Assembly (NCBI GenBank): GCA_905214865.1
Contig: CAJMNO010000030.1
Coordinates: 1-19,497 of the forward strand
DNA from: an uncultured bacterium
Lineage (GTDB): Bacteria > Actinomycetota > Coriobacteriia > Coriobacteriales > Atopobiaceae
DNA: 19,497 nt
Direction of reading: 5' to 3'
Shown here: piece by piece, positions 15,865 through 19,497 of the stretch
Layout of the letters: each line of letters opens with the position of its first letter
Numbering within the stretch: the stretch's first letter is position 1
Position numbers and translations under genes: made by a program
The notes under the pieces: generated by a model
The model's database searches: none
Seen by the model: only the letters and a program-made list of their open reading frames with translations
Told to the model about the DNA's origin: nothing

Positions 15865-15910
15865 AAAGCTGCGCGAGAAGTCGCGTCGCGCGCAAAGCTG
15901 CGTGCGAAGT
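15865..15910. repeat. Direct repeat pair upstream of the DUF4230 gene
   Basis: AAAGCTGCGCGAGAAGT (15865-15881) and AAAGCTGCGTGCGAAGT (15894-15910) match at 15 of 17 positions with start-to-start spacing of 29 bases, close to three helical turns. They lie 64-109 bases upstream of the minus-strand start, where a regulator could bind cooperatively. Confidence 0.4.
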
Positions 15911-16116
15911 GATGATGCCCCGTGGAGGCCGCCCGCACACCCCGTGGTCGCCCGTCAGCCCTTCTTCATATGGCTGAAGCCCCGGGGGAGAGAACCGCCC
16001 CGACCCCGGCAGCCGCCGCACCCGGTGGCATCGCGTGCCGCCCGCGTGGCTGCGTTTCTCTCCCGCCCATCCCCGTGTCCCAACGCCAGATGACCGTGCG
16101 CGTTATATAAACTGCC

Positions 16117-16161
16117 GTGCGTAGAAAAGGACTTGACACAAATTGAGTTCATACTACGCAC
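16117..16161 (+). promoter_or_regulatory. Likely promoter with flanking operator dyad for the aquaporin gene
   Basis: TTGACA at 16133-16138 is a perfect -35 box. At a 16-base spacing the -10 would be TACGCA (16155-16160), a poor match, which suggests an activator-dependent or non-standard promoter. The -35 is enclosed by a perfect 8-bp inverted repeat, GTGCGTAG (16117-16124) and CTACGCAC (16154-16161). A further CCGTGCG half-site lies upstream at about 16094. The start codon is 52 bases downstream. Confidence 0.45.
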
Positions 16162-16212
16162 AGGTAGCCAACGGGCTTACCACCGACTCCCCTCCTCGAG
16201 AAAGGCTCCAGC

Positions 16213-16938
16213 GTGTTCAAACCCATCATGGCCGAGTTCCTTAGCACCGCCCTCATGATCGTCTTTGGCGTGGGCGTCCACTGCGACACGGTCCTCAACG
16301 GGACCAAGTACCACGGCTCCGGCCACCTGTTTGCCATCACCACCTGGGCCTTTGGCATCTCGGTGTGCCTGTTCATCTTCGGCGGCGGCGTCTGCATGAA
16401 CCCGGCGATGGCGCTGGCGCAGTGCATGCTTGGGCTGGTGCCGTGGAGCATGTTCGTGCCCTACGCCATCGCCGAGATGCTCGGTGGCCTCGCGGGCGCC
16501 GTGGTGGCGTGGCTCATCTACGCGGATGCCTTCGAGGTGTCGGCTGGCAAGGTCGACGGCGTCGCGGTTCGCAACATCTTCAGCACCAACCCCCTGATCA
16601 ACGACCTGCCGCGCAGCTTCTTCATCGAGGCCATCGACACCTTCGTGTTTGTCTCGGGCATCCTCTCGATCGCCCACTTTGGCGGCGACAACCTGCTTCT
16701 GGTCGCGGTGTGCGTGGGCCTGCTTGTGTGGGCCGTGGGCATGGGCATGGGCGGCATGACCGGCTTTGCCATGAACCAGGCGCGCGACCTGGGGCCCCGC
16801 ATGGCCTACCAGCTCCTTCCCATCAAGGGGAAGGTGGACAACAACTGGCGCTACGGGCTTCTCGTCCCCGGCATCGCCCCGTTTGTGGGGGCCGCCTGCG
16901 CCGCGTTCTTTGTGCACGGGTTCCTGGGTATCTTCTAG
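16213..16938 (+). CDS. MIP family channel (aquaporin / glycerol facilitator-like)
   Basis: This 241-residue integral membrane protein has the hydrophobic pattern of the six-helix aquaporin family. The first pore motif is CMNPAMALAQ with Asn63-Pro64-Ala65. The second half carries GFAMNQARDLGPR with Asn188-Gln189-Ala190-Arg191-Asp192, where the usual sequence is NPARD. The Asp after the selectivity-filter Arg is typical of glycerol-type facilitators, so a small neutral solute such as glycerol, water or lactic acid is plausible. The Gln in place of Pro in the second NPA box is notable. The GTG start is chosen because it gives the expected short N-terminus (MFKPIMAEFL) and follows a purine-rich GAGAAAGG. 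It is a single-gene unit, with a promoter-like TTGACA upstream and a clear terminator downstream. Confidence 0.88.
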   Translation: MFKPIMAEFLSTALMIVFGVGVHCDTVLNGTKYHGSGHLFAITTWAFGISVCLFIFGGGVCMNPAMALAQCMLGLVPWSMFVPYAIAEMLGGLAGAVVAWLIYADAFEVSAGKVDGVAVRNIFSTNPLINDLPRSFFIEAIDTFVFVSGILSIAHFGGDNLLLVAVCVGLLVWAVGMGMGGMTGFAMNQARDLGPRMAYQLLPIKGKVDNNWRYGLLVPGIAPFVGAACAAFFVHGFLGIF

Positions 16939-16975
16939 GGAGAGGGGCGAGGTCGCAAGGCTGTCCGCATCATCC

Positions 16976-17009
16976 GGCGGGGGCGTCCATCGGGCGTCCC
17001 CGCCTTTTT
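16976..17009 (+). terminator. Rho-independent terminator of the aquaporin gene
   Basis: GGCGGGGGCG (16976-16985) pairs with CGTCCCCGCC (16995-17004), with one G-T wobble, followed directly by TTTTT at 17005-17009. It lies 37 bases after the stop codon. Confidence 0.9.
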
Positions 17010-17119
17010 GCGGGCTGCGGGCCCGTCCCTGCATGTGAAATTGAACTCGGCTTCGCGCGAAACCCCACGTCGGGCCGCATATGCAATATTCTTGAGGGGC
17101 AACCTGTGAAGGGACGGAT

Positions 17120-18721
17120 ATGTCACGAAAGCTGAACGCGCAGGAGCGCGCGGACATCGAGGCGATACGCGACGCCCTGTGCAAGGCCATGTCGCCCGCG
17201 CAGCGCAGCCTGGCGTCGGGGATCGCGAGCGGGCTCGTCCGCTCGCGCGGCAAGCGGGTCACCGAGAAGGACCTGGACCGCATCTTGGGCAAGTACGAGG
17301 ACTCCGAGGCCGGGAAGGGCCTCCGCGACCTGGTGAAGGCCGAGGTCCTTGGCCCGGCGGAGGACGGAGGCGGCTTTGAGCTGGCCGTCCACGGCGTGGT
17401 CGAGGAGGACGAGGCGGACGCGCAGGCGTCGGACGACGCCGAGGCGCAGGCGCAGGTGGTCGACGCGGGGGAGGGGCCCGAGGACGGCGACCCCGAGTCC
17501 GTCTCGCCGGCAGAGGCGGCGGACGTCGCGGCGGCCGATGGCGTGCCCGACGCGGCGGGCGCCGCGGACGGGGGCGGTGACGGCCAGGCGGAGGCGCCGC
17601 AGCCCGAGGCGGCGGGGCCCTCTCCCGCAGGCGATGCTCCGTCGCCAGACCAGGGCGAGACGAACGACGCGCCGTCGCAGGACGCCCCCTCCGCCGTCGA
17701 CCAGGCAGCCCCGAAGGCTGACGCGGCCCCCGCGCAGGACGGCGCGAAGCCCGCGCGCGAAGGCGGCAGGCACTCGCGCCGCTCGCCCCGACGCCTTCGC
17801 AAGCGTGGCCGAGACGAGGACTCCGGCCAGGGCAAACCCGCCGGGACGGGCTCTGGGCCCAACGCGGAGCGGAGCCTCTCCCACGTTCCCTACGTCCGTC
17901 GTGGCGGCGAGGCGGACGTCGAGGCCCGCGAGAAGATCCTGCAGCTTGACCAGCGCTTCTGGCTCAACGGCTGGCTCCTCTCGCACCCCTCCGCCTACAC
18001 CATGTACGAGCCCGAGCTCAAGGCCATCAACGAGGCGCTGAGCGACGGCATGCTCCCCGGTGACATCACGCGCCGCCAGCTTGCCTACCAGATGGGTGGC
18101 GACGAGAAGTTCTTTGAGTACGGCTCGGACGGCTTCAAGCTGCTCCGTGCCATGGGCGTGGAGGACATCGTGCGCCACCGCCCCATGCCCAAGGCGGACC
18201 TGATCTTCTACGCGCCGCGCCGCCGCAAGCACATGCGCGTGCTGGTCACCGAGAACCTGGACCCCTGGCTCGACGTCCACGACCTGATGTACGAGGACGG
18301 TCGCACGACCGTGCTGGGCGAGCGCATCCACGCCGTGGTCCTGGGCGGAGGTACGCCCGTGCTGGAGCGCAACCGGCTCGCGCTGCTGCTCGACAGCCTG
18401 GGCGCCGACTCGGTGGAGGTCCTGTACTGGGGCGACATCGACCGCGCGGGACTCGAGATCATGGACAAGCTCCGTGCCGTGCTGGGCGAGAGGTACCCCT
18501 TCGCGTCGTTTGTGCCCGCCTACCGGCTGATGGTGCAGCGCGCGATGGAGCGCTACCCCAACCCGGAGGACAACGAGGCAACCGGCCAGGTCAATATAGA
18601 GGTGGGCGACATGTCGCTCCTCCTCGCGGGCATGTCCGAGGAGGAGGCGGCGTACGCCACGGCGGTCATCGAGGGCTGCCGTCTGATTCCGCAGGAGATC
18701 CTCACGCGTCGCGACCTGTAG
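17120..18721 (+). CDS. Orphan Wadjet JetD-domain (toprim-like) protein
   Basis: This 533-residue protein has three parts. Residues 1-92 are helical and could be a winged-helix or helical DNA-binding domain. Residues about 93-215 are a long acidic Ala/Glu/Asp/Pro linker, followed by a basic patch (RHSRRSPRRLRKRGR, about 216-235). The C-terminal part (about 265-533) resembles the JetD C-terminal domain (DUF2220): EKFFEYGSDGFKLLRAMG, then VLVTENLDPW with Glu378, and YWGDIDRAG with Asp439 and Asp441, the acidic residues of the toprim fold that bind metal. In Wadjet systems JetD cleaves plasmid DNA held by the JetABC SMC-like complex. No JetA, JetB or JetC gene lies on either side here, so it may act alone, with distant partners, or in another process. 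A GAAGGGA ribosome site precedes the ATG. The family call is by motif recognition. Confidence 0.75.
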   Translation: MSRKLNAQERADIEAIRDALCKAMSPAQRSLASGIASGLVRSRGKRVTEKDLDRILGKYEDSEAGKGLRDLVKAEVLGPAEDGGGFELAVHGVVEEDEADAQASDDAEAQAQVVDAGEGPEDGDPESVSPAEAADVAAADGVPDAAGAADGGGDGQAEAPQPEAAGPSPAGDAPSPDQGETNDAPSQDAPSAVDQAAPKADAAPAQDGAKPAREGGRHSRRSPRRLRKRGRDEDSGQGKPAGTGSGPNAERSLSHVPYVRRGGEADVEAREKILQLDQRFWLNGWLLSHPSAYTMYEPELKAINEALSDGMLPGDITRRQLAYQMGGDEKFFEYGSDGFKLLRAMGVEDIVRHRPMPKADLIFYAPRRRKHMRVLVTENLDPWLDVHDLMYEDGRTTVLGERIHAVVLGGGTPVLERNRLALLLDSLGADSVEVLYWGDIDRAGLEIMDKLRAVLGERYPFASFVPAYRLMVQRAMERYPNPEDNEATGQVNIEVGDMSLLLAGMSEEEAAYATAVIEGCRLIPQEILTRRDL

Positions 18722-18752
18722 GGACGCCGCGGCGGGGTCGTCGGGCGGTACC

Positions 18753-18779
18753 TGCTGAGGAATTGCGAGTAATGGCAAT
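18753..18779 (+). repeat. 27-bp intergenic repeat, copy 1 (diverged)
   Basis: It begins TGCTGAG and ends ATGGCAAT, matching copy 2 at 21 of 27 positions in the same orientation. The CTCGAG centre of the other copies is altered to TGCGAG. Confidence 0.65.
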
Positions 18780-18814
18780 CTCGGGGGGAGACGGAGCCCC
18801 ACGTGAGGGGCACC

Positions 18815-18841
18815 TGCTGAGAAAACTCGAGTTGTGGCAAT
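18815..18841 (+). repeat. 27-bp intergenic repeat, copy 2
   Basis: It begins TGCTGAGAAAACTCGAG and ends TTGTGGCAAT. It is the perfect reverse complement of copy 4 over all 27 bases. Confidence 0.85.
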
Positions 18842-18908
18842 GGAGGGACGCTGAAGGAGGCGCCTTTGCCGCTGATGCGCCGATTTCAGCGCTGTCAGAG
18901 GCTTTCAA

Positions 18909-18935
18909 ATTGCCACAACTCGAGATTCTTCAGCA
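18909..18935 (-). repeat. 27-bp intergenic repeat, copy 3 (inverted)
   Basis: It begins ATTGCCACAACTCGAG and ends TTCAGCA on the plus strand, differing from copy 4 at three positions. Confidence 0.8.
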
Positions 18936-18969
18936 CCCCAGCCGCTATCGCCCCTCGGGGTCCCTTCCG

Positions 18970-18996
18970 ATTGCCACAACTCGAGTTTTCTCAGCA
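18970..18996 (-). repeat. 27-bp intergenic repeat, copy 4 (inverted)
   Basis: It begins ATTGCCACAACTCGAG and ends CTCAGCA on the plus strand. With copy 2 it forms 27-bp perfect terminal inverted repeats around a 182-bp segment, so a very stable stem is possible in RNA or single-stranded DNA. Confidence 0.85.
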
Positions 18997-19114
18997 CCCT
19001 CGCGTGCAATCGCCCGCTCGGGCTGCCACGAGCTCTCTTTTCGCAGCGGGCTGTCGCATCTGCGGGGTAGCCGCCCCAGCTCAGGCGGCAGTGCCCAACC
19101 GTAGGTCGCAGCCG

Positions 19115-19393
19115 CTAGCGTGCCCGGTAGTCCAGCACGCCCGCGACGGCGATGCCGACCACGATTGCGACCGAGGTGGGCAGGTTGTTGCCCGGGAACA
19201 TGAACGACAGGATCAGCGCGATACCGGCGGCAAGGCAGATGATGCCACCGGGGAGCGCGTGCCTGCGGTCGGCCGCCCCCAGGGCACCCTCGCGCTTGCG
19301 GCCGAACGGCTGCCGGCGCGTCACGATCATGAACACGCCGATGGCCACCAGGACCGCGGCCAGCACGACGCTCAAGAACTTGGAATCCAGCAT
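19115..19393 (-). CDS. Small membrane protein of unknown function
   Basis: This 92-residue protein has three hydrophobic segments, at about 6-24, 48-67 and 72-87. The first and second are separated by a basic Arg/Lys-rich loop (RRQPFGRKREG) that would face the cytoplasm. I do not recognise a family. The ATG is preceded by AAGGGAGAG at a suitable distance. On the minus strand CATAAT (19444-19439) lies about 46 bases upstream and could be a -10, but no -35 is visible. The gene converges on the 27-bp repeat region and the JetD-like gene. The nature of any upstream neighbour is cut off by the window edge. Confidence 0.7.
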   Translation of the reverse strand: MLDSKFLSVVLAAVLVAIGVFMIVTRRQPFGRKREGALGAADRRHALPGGIICLAAGIALILSFMFPGNNLPTSVAIVVGIAVAGVLDYRAR

Positions 19394-19497
19394 GGGACAT
19401 CTCTCCCTTACAAGACGATGAAGGCGGGCGCACGGTCGATTATGGGCTCTTCGAACCTTTGGGTGGGTATCACGCCTCGCAAGACTTTGAGCCGAAG

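Larger units (their letters stand above)
15802..16212. other. Divergent intergenic region between DUF4230 and aquaporin genes
   Basis: There is no gene in these roughly 410 bases. The half near the DUF4230 gene holds a pair of direct repeats, and the half near the aquaporin gene holds a -35-like TTGACA within an inverted repeat; both are listed separately. TTATATAA at 16103-16110 is the only strongly A/T-rich stretch and might serve as a -10 on either strand. GGGAGAGAA (15986-15994) and TTCTCTCCC (16056-16064) are a 9-bp inverted repeat of unclear meaning. Confidence 0.45.
18722..19114. other. Gene-free region with nested 27-bp repeats
   Basis: There is no credible gene in this stretch between the JetD-like gene and the converging minus-strand membrane protein gene. 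It holds four copies of a 27-bp repeat (listed separately) and, between copies 2 and 3, a shorter inverted repeat CGCTGAA (18849-18855) / TTCAGCG (18885-18891). No hairpin with a clear T-run serves as a classical terminator for either gene, so the repeats themselves may act in transcript ending. Confidence 0.5.

Noticed and set aside
16103..16110. TTATATAA as the main -10 box of the aquaporin promoter
   Set aside because: No acceptable -35 lies 16-18 bases upstream on either strand; kept only as a possible minor element.
17123..18802. 559-codon open frame on the minus strand
   Set aside because: It is an antisense shadow of the JetD-like gene, Arg/Leu/Val-rich and without family resemblance, while the plus strand has clear toprim motifs.
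19440..19460. tRNA T-arm-like GGTTCGAA on the minus strand
   Set aside because: The flanking bases do not form a 5-bp T stem, and no acceptor, D or anticodon arms are visible.

Overview
The window is high-GC, densely coded DNA with Gram-positive cell-surface genes (LPxTG anchors, a class C sortase, a signal peptidase carried with the pilus genes). Codon use and gene content suggest an actinobacterium of the class Coriobacteriia (Olsenella/Collinsella/Atopobium-like). That placement is inferred from general resemblance and was not tested by a search.

Region 1 (about 328-10342) is a complete sortase-assembled pilus locus on the plus strand: signal peptidase I, an LPSTG major pilin, a class C sortase, an LPKTG minor pilin, a small secreted protein that looks like a sortase fold with all three catalytic residues replaced, and a 1649-residue LPSTG tip adhesin. 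A strong hairpin terminator closes it. The sortase, minor pilin and pseudo-sortase overlap by 4 and 1 bases, so they are almost certainly translationally coupled. A hairpin without a T-run follows the major pilin and may set the pilin excess over downstream products. In the likely scheme, pre-pilins are exported and cleaved, the sortase joins them through LPxTG signals, and the large adhesin sits at the tip. The pseudo-sortase role is unknown.

Region 2 (10616-14166) is a single-gene MacB/FtsX-type ABC transporter with the ATPase fused to the permease and a very large extracellular domain, followed by a terminator.

Region 3 (14167-15042) has no convincing gene. It carries a cluster of four related imperfect-palindrome repeats and several hairpins, ending in the terminator of the minus-strand DUF4230 membrane protein gene (15043-15801). 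A roughly 410-base divergent intergenic region then leads to an aquaporin-family channel (16213-16938) with an altered second NPA box and a dyad over its likely promoter.

Region 4 (17120-18721) is an orphan JetD-like (Wadjet toprim-type) protein with a long acidic linker and no JetA/B/C genes nearby. Downstream, 18753-18996 holds four copies of a 27-bp intergenic repeat, two in each orientation. A small minus-strand membrane protein (19115-19393) ends the window.

The strongest candidates for something undescribed are the catalytically stripped sortase homologue built into the pilus operon, the orphan JetD-like protein, and the two intergenic repeat families.
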